From the NCBI RefSeq assembly GCF_014193585.1, contig NZ_BLXY01000003.1, forward strand, positions 1-64,000: 64,000 nt of DNA. The letters are read 5' to 3'. A program made the position numbers and the translations under genes. Each line of letters begins with the position of its first letter. Position 1 is the first letter of the stretch. Shown in pieces: positions 1 through 7,802 of the stretch. Source of the stretch: Geomonas paludis (GTDB taxonomy: Bacteria; Desulfobacterota; Desulfuromonadia; Geobacterales; Geobacteraceae). The notes under the pieces were generated by a model. It was given only the letters and a program-made list of their open reading frames with translations. It was not told where the DNA came from and made no database searches.

Positions 1-104
1 AAGAAGAGGACATGGCGTTTTACGCTTTGCGACGGGCTCGAACCCAAGACGCGAACAAACTGCCATGTCCCGGAACAGAAAATCTAGCTGCTTGATCGTA
101 AACA

Positions 105-250
105 TACAAGACGCAAAGGCGCAAAGAAACGACTGAGGCTTATAGTCTTACCCCCCAAAAGGTTTTCTTAGCGTCTTTGCGGCTTTGCGTTAAATAAAAG
201 CTTTAAAGGTTTGTTTTTTCCCTTGCGTGTTTTGCGGCTTTGCGTGAGGT
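105..250. repeat. Palindromic intergenic repeat (CGCAAAG type)
   Basis: AT-rich gap with the words GACGCAAAGGCGCAAAGA (near 111) and GCGTCTTTGCGGCTTTGCGT (near 172), which are inverted copies, and a third partial copy near 230 (TTTTGCGGCTTTGCGTGA). The arms could form a long hairpin 3' of the exonuclease gene. Bases 8-16 and 61-69 form another 9-bp inverted pair (GGACATGGC/GCCATGTCC). No gene is seen in 1-260. Confidence 0.55.
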
Positions 251-260
251 GCTTTAGGTT

Positions 261-1196
261 TTACTCCCGCACCGAAAACCTGGCGTAGGCGTCGCAGCGC
301 ATGATCTGCACGGCGCTGGTGTTGCCGCGGGGGTAGATCTCGCGCGCAAGATAGGCCAGTTCTTCCGGTTCCTCGTGCGCCGGCACATCGCGCCACCACG
401 CCTTGCTCCCCCCCTGCGTCCCGTCGCTCCAGCGATACCCCCGCTCCTTGAGTACATCCTTCTTGTCGAAGGGCGCCGACACCGCATAGATGCGCGAGGT
501 GACCTCGTGCGCCCGCTTCAGAAGCTCCAGGAAAATCGGCGCGCCGCTCACCGGCAAACGCTCCAGCAACAGCCCCAGCACCCCCTCGGCGTCGTCCAAG
601 GCGCGGTGCGCGTTGATGGTGAGGGAGCCGGTCTTGAACAGGAGGAATTCGAGGGTGCGCGAGGAGAGCCGCTCCGCGCCCCAATCGATCTGGCAGACGG
701 TGCAGGCCCAGGGGAGCTTGACGAAAGAGGGAAAGCGCGTCTCGACGAACTTGCGGTCGAAGGCGGCATTGTGCGCGATGACCAGGTCGGATTTCTCCGC
801 CAGGGCATTGACGAAGGCGTCGTCGAAGGCCTGACCGCGTACCATGTCATCGGAGATGCCGGTTATCTCCTGCACCTCGGGAGGAATGGCGAAGCCGGGA
901 TCCTCGAAGCCGGAATAGCGGTCGGTGATGCGAAAGATCTCGCCAGTGACCGGATCGAACTCGAAGGCGACGATGCCCAGCTCGATCACCTTGTCCTGCT
1001 TGTGGTTGAGCCCGGTGGTCTCGGTGTCGAGGCAAAGCGCGACCTTGGCGTGCTCGGGCCCCTTGCACCCGAGCCTCGCGTCGCGCGCCAGGTTCAGGCG
1101 CCGCAGCACCTGGTAATCCCCCGTGTTGTGCAGGGCCGCGATGGCGATTTCTATCTCCAGCGCGTTCATCGGGCCCCCTTTTTGCTTCACTGCCAT
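261..1196 (-). CDS. DnaQ-like 3'-5' exonuclease (DEDD family)
   Basis: A predicted 311-residue DEDD exonuclease of the DnaQ/PolC-epsilon type, which removes nucleotides from 3' ends of DNA or RNA using two metal ions. ExoI is seen as DTETTG (residues about 57-62), ExoII as HNAAFD (about 142-147) and ExoIII as HRALDDAEG (about 197-205), the last giving the H-x4-D spacing of the DEDDh group. The roughly 90 C-terminal residues form a conserved-looking tail of unknown role. The chosen ATG has AAGGTG five bases upstream; another ATG at 1169 is possible and the open frame reaches 1271. It is the lone minus-strand gene at the left edge, divergent from the ThiF-like gene. Its substrate (proofreading, repair or RNA) cannot be told from sequence. 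Confidence 0.85.
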   Translation of the reverse strand: MAVKQKGGPMNALEIEIAIAALHNTGDYQVLRRLNLARDARLGCKGPEHAKVALCLDTETTGLNHKQDKVIELGIVAFEFDPVTGEIFRITDRYSGFEDPGFAIPPEVQEITGISDDMVRGQAFDDAFVNALAEKSDLVIAHNAAFDRKFVETRFPSFVKLPWACTVCQIDWGAERLSSRTLEFLLFKTGSLTINAHRALDDAEGVLGLLLERLPVSGAPIFLELLKRAHEVTSRIYAVSAPFDKKDVLKERGYRWSDGTQGGSKAWWRDVPAHEEPEELAYLAREIYPRGNTSAVQIMRCDAYARFSVRE

Positions 1197-1388
1197 GTCG
1201 TCACCTTGTACCTTGGGGTGTGACCGGGAGAGCGCCTGCAGCAGCCAGGGCGATTCCCGATAGTCGGGCACGATATCACAGACTTAGCCTGGCAGGCAAC
1301 CATCAGCATTGCCGCTTTGCAAAAACCGGCCGGGCGGCGCCCCACTGCCCGGGCCGACAGACTGCAGCAGGCGCAAAGGATAACCGCA

Positions 1389-2213
1389 ATGGACGAACTG
1401 AGCAACTATCTCAAGGAACACGCGCAGGGCCGCCTCGTCTCCTGGCAGCACCAGGGCGAGGCGGCGCGCCGCTACCGCATAACCGTCGCACAGGCGGAGC
1501 GCACCATACTGGAGATGGGCCTGCTCCCGGCGCGCTACCAGCGCAACGTCGGCTCGCTAACCGCCGAGGGGCAGCTCGTCCTGCATCGCAGCCGGGTAGC
1601 CGTGATAGGATGCGGCGGGCTGGGGGGGTACATCGTGGAGCTGCTGGCTAGGGTGGGCATCGGCACCATCGTGGCCGTCGATCCCGACGTGTTCGAGGAA
1701 CATAACCTCAACCGGCAACTCCTCAGCAGCATCGAAACGCTCGGGATGCCCAAGGCCGCGGCCGCCGCACAACGGGTCGCGGCCATCAATCCGGCGGTGA
1801 CAGTGGTGCCGGTGCAGGAGGCCTTTGCGACCGCCAACGCCGGCGACCTTATCGCCGGGAGTTCGGTGGCCGTAGATGCTCTCGACAACGTGCAGGACAG
1901 GCTGGACCTGTCCGATGCCTGCAACAGCCACGGGGTGCCACTGGTGCACGGCGCCATTGCCGGATGGTACGGGCAGGTCGCGACGCAACTGCCGGAGCAG
2001 GCGACGCTGCGGCACATCTACCGCTCCTGGGGCTCCGGCTCCGGCGTAGAGCGCGAACTGGGCAACCCTTCCTTCACGCCTACGGCCGTGGCGAGTTTCC
2101 AGGTCGCCGAAGTCTGCAAACTGCTGCTCGGGTCAGGACGCCTCCTGGCCGGGCGCAAGCTGGTTATCGACCTGCTGCACATGGACGTGGACCAGTTCAC
2201 CATCCCCGTCTGA
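1389..2213 (+). CDS. MoeB/ThiF/HesA-family adenylyltransferase, AOR-associated
   Basis: A 274-residue E1-like protein that would adenylate the C-terminal glycine of a ubiquitin-like sulfur carrier. The fold is visible from GCGGLGG (74-80, nucleotide-binding loop), EEHNLNRQ (103-110) and DALDNVQDR (163-171). An N-terminal extension of about 65 residues precedes the Rossmann domain. The C-terminal half lacks the paired CxxC zinc motifs usual in MoeB. In denitrifiers such as Aromatoleum, aor operons carry MoeB-like (AorE) and MoaD-like (AorD) genes; a MoaD-like gene lies at 7515-7739 here, so the two may form a dedicated sulfuration pair for the tungsten-pyranopterin cofactor of the AORs. The ATG has AAGGA eight bases upstream; an upstream frame to 1317 has no good ribosome site. 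The pathway assignment is inference. Confidence 0.8.
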   Translation: MDELSNYLKEHAQGRLVSWQHQGEAARRYRITVAQAERTILEMGLLPARYQRNVGSLTAEGQLVLHRSRVAVIGCGGLGGYIVELLARVGIGTIVAVDPDVFEEHNLNRQLLSSIETLGMPKAAAAAQRVAAINPAVTVVPVQEAFATANAGDLIAGSSVAVDALDNVQDRLDLSDACNSHGVPLVHGAIAGWYGQVATQLPEQATLRHIYRSWGSGSGVERELGNPSFTPTAVASFQVAEVCKLLLGSGRLLAGRKLVIDLLHMDVDQFTIPV

Positions 2214-2259
2214 CCCGATCCGGTTGCGGCCCATAAACGGGAATGTGGCCCTGCATCCT

Positions 2260-2277
2260 TGATGCAGCGCCGCATCA
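2260..2277. promoter_or_regulatory. Putative activator site TGATGC-N6-GCATCA (AOR1 distal)
   Basis: Perfect 6-6-6 inverted repeat TGATGC-AGCGCC-GCATCA. It overlaps a second palindrome, CTGCATC-CTT-GATGCAG (2251-2267). It lies about 340 bp upstream of the -24 element of the AOR1 promoter. It is the best-conserved member of the site family found throughout this island and is probably bound by the TyrR-type sigma-54 activator at 9611-11392 (inference). Confidence 0.65.
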
Positions 2278-2407
2278 CACCGTCGCGGCTGCCGCACCGC
2301 CTTCGGTCCACCTATTACCTCCGCTCGCTCCCGTTAATCCCCGCAATTGCATGCAACAGCGCCTTCACCCGGCCCTAACCACAGCTTCCCTGCGCCGTTT
2401 TGCCTGC

Positions 2408-2425
2408 GGATGCGCCCCTGCATCA
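2408..2425. promoter_or_regulatory. Putative activator site GGATGC-N6-GCATCA (AOR1 proximal)
   Basis: The inverted repeat GATGC-GCCCCT-GCATC is perfect over the 5-bp half sites. It lies about 185 bp upstream of the AOR1 -24 element, a normal distance for a sigma-54 enhancer site. Confidence 0.65.
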
Positions 2426-2599
2426 TCCCATGCCGGAACGTGATGCGGCAGGCAGGTTCCGCGGCGCTCCATGCCAAGAGCAGGCGGCACAACGGAGCGC
2501 GTTCGTCGCAGCGCGATCAACGTAAAAACAGCAGGTTGCAGGTCACCCTCCGCCGTGGCCCGCGCCGCATTCTCCCTGTTCCTCAGCGGCTCAGCCTCG

Positions 2600-2615
2600 T
2601 GGCACACCCTGTGCT
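2600..2615 (+). promoter_or_regulatory. Sigma-54 (-24/-12) promoter for the AOR1 operon
   Basis: TGGCACACCCTGTGCT gives GG (2601-2602), ten bases, then GC (2613-2614), with the -24 half TGGCAC matching the RpoN consensus exactly. The expected transcript start is about 12 bases downstream, leaving a leader of about 75 bases before the AOR1 ATG. Confidence 0.8.
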
Positions 2616-2699
2616 ATCAGGTAAACGCCGACCAAGGGGCGCACGTGTTCCAGGGACGGCCCCGCTGCATCCAATTTCAGACTAAATATCGGGGTGAAC

Positions 2700-4469
2700 A
2701 TGAATCTTTACATGGGAAAGATGCTGGTGGTCGATCTTACCGCGGGGTCGGTCACGACTGAACCGCTGCGCGCCGAGTGGCTCCGCGAGTACTGGGGAGC
2801 CTGGGGGCTGGCGCTGCGTTACTACACGGATGCGGTCTCACCCGAGGTCGATCCGCTCGCACCGGAGAACGTCGTGGTCATCATGACCGCCCCCCTGTGC
2901 GGGACCATGGTGCCGCTGGCCTCCCGGATGTGCCTGGTCTCCAAGTCCCCGCATACCGGGACCATCTTCGAGTCCAACGTGGGGGGATCTTTCGGCCCCG
3001 AGCTCAAATACGCCGGTTACGACGGCATCATCATCAAGGGGCGCGCCTGCGCCCCGGTCTTCCTCAAGATCGACGATGACCGGGTCAGTCTCGAGAGCGC
3101 CGAACACATGACCGGCCAGGGGATCTTCGAGACCGAGAAACTGATGGAAGCGGCCATCGGGGCCCACGGCGCCAAGACCCTCGCCATCGGCCCCGCCGCC
3201 GAAAACATGATCACCTACAGCATGATCGGCTCCGAATCCTACCGCCAGTTCGGTCGCGGCGGCACCGGCGCCCTCTTCGGGAGCAAGAACCTGAAGGGTA
3301 TCGTCTGCCGCGGCACCGGCGCCGTCCGGGTCGCGGACATGGCGAGGTTCCTGGAGCGCACCGACTACTACACCAAAAACGACCTTTTGTGTGACGACAA
3401 CCTCTGGGCCAAGACCGACGGCACCCCCATCCTGGTGGAGGTGACCAACGAAATGGGGATCCATCCCACCAGGAACTACACCAAGGGGTTCAATGGCAGA
3501 AAGGAAAAGCTCAACTCCGACGCCATCCAGGCCGCCAAACTGGGCAACCGCGCCTGCGCATCCTGCCCGATGGCCTGCGGCAAGTTCACCAGGGTCAACT
3601 CCGCCGAGATCGAGGGGCCCGAATACGAGACCCTGTGCCTGGGCGGCTCCAACTGCGACATCCACGACCTCGAGGCGGTGATCCGCTTCAACCGCCTGTG
3701 CGACGACCTTGGGCTCGACACCATGACCTGCGGCAGCACCATCAGCCTTGCCATGGAGATGACCGAGAGCGGCGTTCACAACTTTAACCTGCGTTTCGGG
3801 CAGGTGGACGAATACCTCAAGATCGTCTACGAGATCGCCACCCTCTCCACCGAGCGCGGGCGCGACTTGGCCAAGGGGGCCAAGCATCTTGCCGCCAAGT
3901 ACGGGGCCGAGGCTCTCAGCATGGAAGTCAAAGGGCTCGAGATGCCCGCCTACGAGCCGCGCGGCAACTTCGGCATGGGGATCGCCTACGCCACCAGCGA
4001 GCGGGGCGCCTGCCATCTGCGCGCCTTCCCCATATTCGCTACCGACCCGCACGACCTCGAAGCGCTGGTCTCCGACGTGGTCGATGCGCAAAACGCCAAC
4101 TCGATCAAGTGGTCGCTTGGTTTCTGCGACTTCTGGGGCACGATCAACACCACCATCGAGGCGGACCTCATGTCGGCCGGCCTGGGTGAGCCGGTGAGCG
4201 CCGAGGAACTGGATCGGGCCGGTGAGCGGATCTGGAACCTGAGCAGGCTCTTCAACCTGGCGGCCGGCTTCACCGCTGCGGACGACACCCTTCCCAAGAA
4301 GATCATGGAGCGCCCGCTGGAAGGGGGGCGCCATGAGGGGCGCGTCTTCAGCCGGGCCGACCTCGCTCGCGCCATGCAGTCCTACTATGAACTGCGCGAC
4401 TGGAGCGCAAAGGGGATCCCTTCATCGCGCAAGCTGGCTGCCCTCGGCCTCGACACCACGATCTTATAG
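2700..4469 (+). CDS. aor: Aldehyde:ferredoxin oxidoreductase, tungsten type (AOR1)
   Basis: A 589-residue AOR-family enzyme that oxidises aldehydes to carboxylic acids at a tungsten-bispyranopterin centre and passes electrons to a ferredoxin-type partner through one 4Fe-4S cluster. The N terminus has the family start (YMGKMLVVDLT) and a Gly-rich FGRGGTGALFGSKNLKG segment (184-200) of the pterin-binding domain. Cluster ligands are C286, C289, C293 (CASCPMAC) and probably C476 (SLGFCDF). ATG 2700 was chosen because the family motif starts there; an in-frame GTG lies at 2694. It is first in an operon with the polyferredoxin gene (gap 11 bases) and aminotransferase copy 1, under a sigma-54 promoter with two enhancer-like sites. 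The gene pair resembles AorB-AorA. Its substrate is unknown; amine- or amino-acid-derived aldehydes are suggested by context. Confidence 0.9.
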   Translation: MNLYMGKMLVVDLTAGSVTTEPLRAEWLREYWGAWGLALRYYTDAVSPEVDPLAPENVVVIMTAPLCGTMVPLASRMCLVSKSPHTGTIFESNVGGSFGPELKYAGYDGIIIKGRACAPVFLKIDDDRVSLESAEHMTGQGIFETEKLMEAAIGAHGAKTLAIGPAAENMITYSMIGSESYRQFGRGGTGALFGSKNLKGIVCRGTGAVRVADMARFLERTDYYTKNDLLCDDNLWAKTDGTPILVEVTNEMGIHPTRNYTKGFNGRKEKLNSDAIQAAKLGNRACASCPMACGKFTRVNSAEIEGPEYETLCLGGSNCDIHDLEAVIRFNRLCDDLGLDTMTCGSTISLAMEMTESGVHNFNLRFGQVDEYLKIVYEIATLSTERGRDLAKGAKHLAAKYGAEALSMEVKGLEMPAYEPRGNFGMGIAYATSERGACHLRAFPIFATDPHDLEALVSDVVDAQNANSIKWSLGFCDFWGTINTTIEADLMSAGLGEPVSAEELDRAGERIWNLSRLFNLAAGFTAADDTLPKKIMERPLEGGRHEGRVFSRADLARAMQSYYELRDWSAKGIPSSRKLAALGLDTTIL

Positions 4470-4480
4470 GAGACCTGACC

Positions 4481-4999
4481 TTGAAAAAAGAACTCTTCGC
4501 CAACCCGGACCTGTGCACCGGTTGCAACAGGTGCACCCTCGCCTGCTCCGCCAACAAGGAGGGCGTCTTTCAACCCAGCAAGGCCAGGATGCGCGTGACC
4601 AACTTCCCGCTGCGCGGCTTCTCGGTCCCCAACATCTGCTTCCAGTGCCCCAAGGCAAACTGCCTGGAAGCCTGCCCTACCGACGCCATGTTCCGCGGCG
4701 CGGACGGGGTGGTCCGTCTCAACCGTGACCTGTGCTCCGGATGTGGCGCCTGCGTCACCGCCTGCCCCTACGGCATGGTCGAGCAGGACGCCAAGGGTAT
4801 CCCTTACAAGTGCGATCTCTGTGACGGCGATCCGGCCTGCGCCAAGGAATGTCACTCCGAGGCCCTGGTCCACGCCGCCGGGGATGCCGCGCTCTTCCAG
4901 CTCAAGGCGGCGCAGATGAAGACGAGACACAACTCGGGCACGCCGCTCGAGAAGCGGCACAAGATTGCCGAAGCGTTGAAAAAGAACTCACGAGGCTAG
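4481..4999 (+). CDS. AorA/HycB-like 4x[4Fe-4S] electron-transfer protein
   Basis: A 172-residue polyferredoxin with sixteen Cys in four groups: CTGCNRCTLAC (12-22), CFQCPKANCLEACP, CSGCGACVTACP and CDLCDGDPACAKEC. This matches the HycB/DmsB/AorA family, which carries electrons between a catalytic subunit and other carriers. With the AOR gene 11 bases upstream, it is very likely the electron-acceptor subunit of AOR1, taking electrons to ferredoxin or a membrane chain. The start is TTG with AGGAG eight bases upstream; no earlier ATG is available in frame after the AOR stop. There is no signal peptide or Tat motif, so it should be cytoplasmic. Confidence 0.88.
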   Translation: MKKELFANPDLCTGCNRCTLACSANKEGVFQPSKARMRVTNFPLRGFSVPNICFQCPKANCLEACPTDAMFRGADGVVRLNRDLCSGCGACVTACPYGMVEQDAKGIPYKCDLCDGDPACAKECHSEALVHAAGDAALFQLKAAQMKTRHNSGTPLEKRHKIAEALKKNSRG

Positions 5000-5004
5000 A
5001 ACCT

Positions 5005-5026
5005 GCACCTTTAAGCGGAAAGGTGC
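5005..5026 (+). other. Intercistronic hairpin
   Basis: GCACCTTT and AAAGGTGC form a perfect 8-bp stem with a 6-base loop between the polyferredoxin stop and the aminotransferase ribosome site. No U-tract follows, so it is more likely an mRNA processing or stability element than a terminator. Confidence 0.4.
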
Positions 5027-5079
5027 TATTGATAGCTCTACACCAGATGCTTCATGCGAAGCGACAAGGAGATTCAGTG

Positions 5080-6438
5080 ATGATGAGAGATGTAGCGTAC
5101 GCACAAAGCGAAGCCCAGAGGATGCTGAACCTGCTCCTGACCCCGGAGCACGAGGTTCCGGCGGCGGAGCGCGAGAAGATCGAGCAGGAAACCGTGGAGA
5201 ACTTCGCCAACCACATCAACAAGGGGTGGCTCAAGTACAGAAAGTCCATGACGGAGGCCGGCGACTACGCCTCCGTCGAGTGGACCGGACAGGGCTCCAT
5301 CCTCACCGACACCCGCGGCCGCGAGTTCATCGACATCCTGGGCGGCTTCGGCCTCTACTCCGCCGGCATCAGGCACCCCAAGATCGTCGCCGCCGCCAAG
5401 GCGCAGCTCGACCGCAGCCCGCAGTACAGCCAGGAGATGCTCGACCCGCTGCGCGCCCACCTGGGCAAGGTGCTCGCCCACCTGCTCCCGGGCGACATCC
5501 AGTACGGCTTCTTCATCAACTCCGGCACCGAGGCGGTCGATGGTGCCATGAAGCTCGCCAAGCTCTACACCGGCAAGGCCGGCTTCATCTCCACCGAGCG
5601 CGCCTTCCACGGCAAGACACTGGGGCCGCTGACCCTGATGGGCAAGGCCATGTACCGCGAGCCGCTCCTGCCGCTTCTGGGCAACGTGCGCCACGTCCCC
5701 TACGGCGACGCTGCCGCGGTCGAGAAGGCCATCCAGTCGGCGCACCAGGTCGGTGACGGCATCGCCGCCATGATCGCCGAGCCGATCCAGGGTGAAGCCG
5801 GCGCCATCATCCCGCCGGACGACTACTGGCCGAAACTGCGCGAGATCTGCGACAAGTACGGCGTGCTCCTCATCGCGGACGAGGTGCAGACCGGCCTCGG
5901 GCGCACCGGCACCCTGTTCGGCGTGGACCACTGGAACGTGACCCCGGACATCATCTGCCTGGGCAAGGCCCTGGGCGGCGGCGTCATCCCCTGCTCCGGC
6001 TTCTTCGCCAGCAAGAAGGTGTGGGAATGCATGGAGCCCAACCCGTTCATGCACTCCACCACCACCGGCGGCAACCCGATCGCCTGCGCCGCTGCGTTGG
6101 CCTACATCAACGTGATGCTGGAAGAAGATCTCCCGCGCCAGGCGCGCGAGAAAGGCGAGTACATCGTAGAGAAGCTGGAGGGACTCAAGGCGAAGTACCC
6201 GAAGGTGCTGAAGGAAGTACGCGGCAGGGGCCTCCTGATCGGCATGGACTTCCCGACCGACGAGATGGGGTGGCAGGTTGCCTCGGGCATGTTCAGCCGC
6301 CGCGTCTTGACCGCGGGCACCTTCATCAACGCCAAGAGCATCAGGATCGAGCCCGCCCTCACCATCGGCTACGACCTGATCGACGAGATGCTGGTCAGAC
6401 TGGAAGACGTGTTCAAGAGCATCGCCGGCGACCTCTAG
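5080..6438 (+). CDS. PatA/YgjG-like class III aminotransferase, copy 1
   Basis: A 452-residue PLP-dependent class III aminotransferase closest, from memory of the sequence, to E. coli putrescine aminotransferase (PatA/YgjG). It shares the N-terminal YRKSMTEAGDYASVEW region, the HGKTLG loop, ADEVQTGLGRTG (PLP-contacting Asp) and CLGKALGGG with the Schiff-base Lys. Such enzymes move the amino group of putrescine, cadaverine or related amines to 2-oxoglutarate, giving an aldehyde and glutamate. Downstream of AOR1 it would feed aldehyde to that enzyme. The first of two adjacent ATGs was chosen (AAGGAG about seven bases upstream). A second gene at 13014-14372 encodes a protein differing only at residue 2 and the last three residues. 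Substrate is inferred. Confidence 0.88.
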   Translation: MMRDVAYAQSEAQRMLNLLLTPEHEVPAAEREKIEQETVENFANHINKGWLKYRKSMTEAGDYASVEWTGQGSILTDTRGREFIDILGGFGLYSAGIRHPKIVAAAKAQLDRSPQYSQEMLDPLRAHLGKVLAHLLPGDIQYGFFINSGTEAVDGAMKLAKLYTGKAGFISTERAFHGKTLGPLTLMGKAMYREPLLPLLGNVRHVPYGDAAAVEKAIQSAHQVGDGIAAMIAEPIQGEAGAIIPPDDYWPKLREICDKYGVLLIADEVQTGLGRTGTLFGVDHWNVTPDIICLGKALGGGVIPCSGFFASKKVWECMEPNPFMHSTTTGGNPIACAAALAYINVMLEEDLPRQAREKGEYIVEKLEGLKAKYPKVLKEVRGRGLLIGMDFPTDEMGWQVASGMFSRRVLTAGTFINAKSIRIEPALTIGYDLIDEMLVRLEDVFKSIAGDL

Positions 6439-6450
6439 CCGCCGCGGCAG

Positions 6451-6517
6451 AAGGGACAGGCTCCGTCAGGTGCCTGTCCCTTTAGCGGAACGCTCCTTTC
6501 AGCTCAGCCAACTGCCA
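6451..6517. repeat. MITE/REP-like element (left half); also terminator-like
   Basis: Half copy of the dispersed palindromic element. GGGACAGGC and GCCTGTCCC form a 9-bp stem followed by TTT just after the aminotransferase stop, so it may end this transcript. The tail AGCGGAACGCTCCTTTCAGC recurs near 31590 and 62592. Confidence 0.6.
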
Positions 6518-6561
6518 TAAACACTAAGGATCGCCAAGTAATCCAGATCGATTCAAATTAA

Positions 6562-6589
6562 GGGGGGGCGCTTTCGCGCGCCCCCTTTT
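6562..6589 (+). terminator. Intrinsic terminator after the AOR1 operon
   Basis: GGGGGCGC and GCGCCCCC form an 8-bp stem with a 6-base loop, followed by TTTT. Confidence 0.7.
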
Positions 6590-6654
6590 GACAACTATGC
6601 TGCAGCAGCTGATTGCGCCCCAACCCTCAACCTCTACCTCAAAGGTGAACCACC

Positions 6655-7494
6655 ATGCTTTCCGTACTCTGCGGCCTCGCGACCGCCTTTTGCTGGGGGA
6701 CCTGCGACTTCATCGGCGGCACCAGCAGCCGCCGCACCGGTGCCTTCTTCATGACCCTGGGCACTATCGGTTCAGGGCTCGCCATGCTGATTCCGGTAGC
6801 CCTGTTGGTACGGGAAACGCCGGCAACTGCCGCAGGGTGGGCGCTCAGCATGCTTGCAGGCGGTTTCGACGCCCTGGGCATCCTGCTGCTGTACCGGTCC
6901 ATGACGCTTGGCCGGCTGAGCCTTGCCGCGCCGCTGTCCGCACTCACCGCTGCAGCGCTCCCGGTGATCGTAGGTATGCTCACCCAGGGGGTTCCCGACG
7001 GGAAGGTGGTGGCCGGGCTGGCACTTGCCCTGGCCTCGGTGTGGTTTCTGTGCCGGGAAGATGCGCAGGGGCCGGTAGAACCGCTCAAGCCCATCCACGT
7101 CTGGCTGCCGCTACTTTCCGGGAGCTGCCTGGGGCTGTTCCTGATACTCATGCATAGCGCGAGCGGCGGAGCGGTACTCTGGCCAATGGTAGCGGTCCGC
7201 TGCGGCGGGGTCCTGGTGCTGCTCTTGTTTATGGCTGCTGGAAAACAGGGGGGCGGCGACTGGGGCGCCCTCCCCTGGCGCATGGTGCTTCTCAACGCAT
7301 TTCTCGACGTTGCCGGCAACGGCTTTTACATCGTGGCAGGACAATCGGGGAGGATGGACGTGGCGGCGGTGCTCAGCTCCCTCTTTCCGGGCGCCACCGT
7401 CTTCCTGGCCTGGCTGATACTAAAGGAGCGGGTTTCGCGCCTGCAGATGGGGGGGATTGCGACCGCACTGGCGGCAATCGCACTTTTGACCTGA
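6655..7494 (+). CDS. EamA/DMT-family membrane transporter
   Basis: A 279-residue protein with about ten hydrophobic helices and the repeated EamA (drug/metabolite transporter) architecture: an N-terminal half ending near residue 140 and a second half beginning HVWLPLLSGSCLG. The C-terminal helix pair SSLFPGATVFLAWLILKERVS is a typical EamA signature. Members export or exchange amino acids, amines or other small metabolites across the inner membrane. It stands alone between the AOR1 operon terminator and the convergent MoaD-like gene; no enhancer-type repeat precedes it, so it may not belong to the regulon. An efflux role for an amine or amino acid is plausible but unproven. Confidence 0.82.
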   Translation: MLSVLCGLATAFCWGTCDFIGGTSSRRTGAFFMTLGTIGSGLAMLIPVALLVRETPATAAGWALSMLAGGFDALGILLLYRSMTLGRLSLAAPLSALTAAALPVIVGMLTQGVPDGKVVAGLALALASVWFLCREDAQGPVEPLKPIHVWLPLLSGSCLGLFLILMHSASGGAVLWPMVAVRCGGVLVLLLFMAAGKQGGGDWGALPWRMVLLNAFLDVAGNGFYIVAGQSGRMDVAAVLSSLFPGATVFLAWLILKERVSRLQMGGIATALAAIALLT

Positions 7495-7514
7495 AGTAGA
7501 GCGAGGTACGGGGG

Positions 7515-7739
7515 CTACCCCCCGGAAATGAGCGGAAAGAGGGCCACGGTGTCCCCCTCCTGCAGCACGTGGTCCAGCGGTGCCGGAGTACCGTTGACCA
7601 GGATCACGCCCGGGCCGGGCTCGTTGAACCTCAGTTCGGCGATGCCGGCGCGCACCGAGGTGCCCGGAGCGTACTCGCGCACGGCCTCCCTGAACCTGCC
7701 GATGCGGTAGTGAGCGAAAAGCTTGATGGTTACTTTCAA
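7515..7739 (-). CDS. MoaD/ThiS-like ubiquitin-fold sulfur carrier
   Basis: A 74-residue beta-grasp protein ending in Gly-Gly, the tail on which sulfur-carrier proteins are adenylated and thiocarboxylated. The body (VKLFAHYR-like start, ILVNGTPAPLDHVLQEGDTV, FPLISGG end) fits the MoaD/AorD type. The start is TTG, with GGAGG six bases upstream. It follows the GabT-like gene by 63 bases on the same strand and is probably cotranscribed with it. The activating partner is likely the ThiF-like protein at 1389-2213, and the product the dithiolene sulfur of the tungsten cofactor used by the AORs. That pairing is inference from known aor operons. Confidence 0.85.
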   Translation of the reverse strand: MKVTIKLFAHYRIGRFREAVREYAPGTSVRAGIAELRFNEPGPGVILVNGTPAPLDHVLQEGDTVALFPLISGG

Positions 7740-7760
7740 TGCACCCTCCTATGCGGAAAC

Positions 7761-7796
7761 GGCGCAGCCGGCAGGGAGTCACCCGCCGGCTGCGCC
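7761..7796 (-). terminator. Strong hairpin between GabT-like and MoaD-like genes
   Basis: GGCGCAGCCGGC and GCCGGCTGCGCC form a perfect 12-bp stem with a 12-base loop. On the minus strand only GTTTCC follows, so termination would be partial; it may lower expression of the MoaD-like gene relative to the aminotransferase. Confidence 0.45.
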
Positions 7797-7802
7797 TTAA
7801 GC

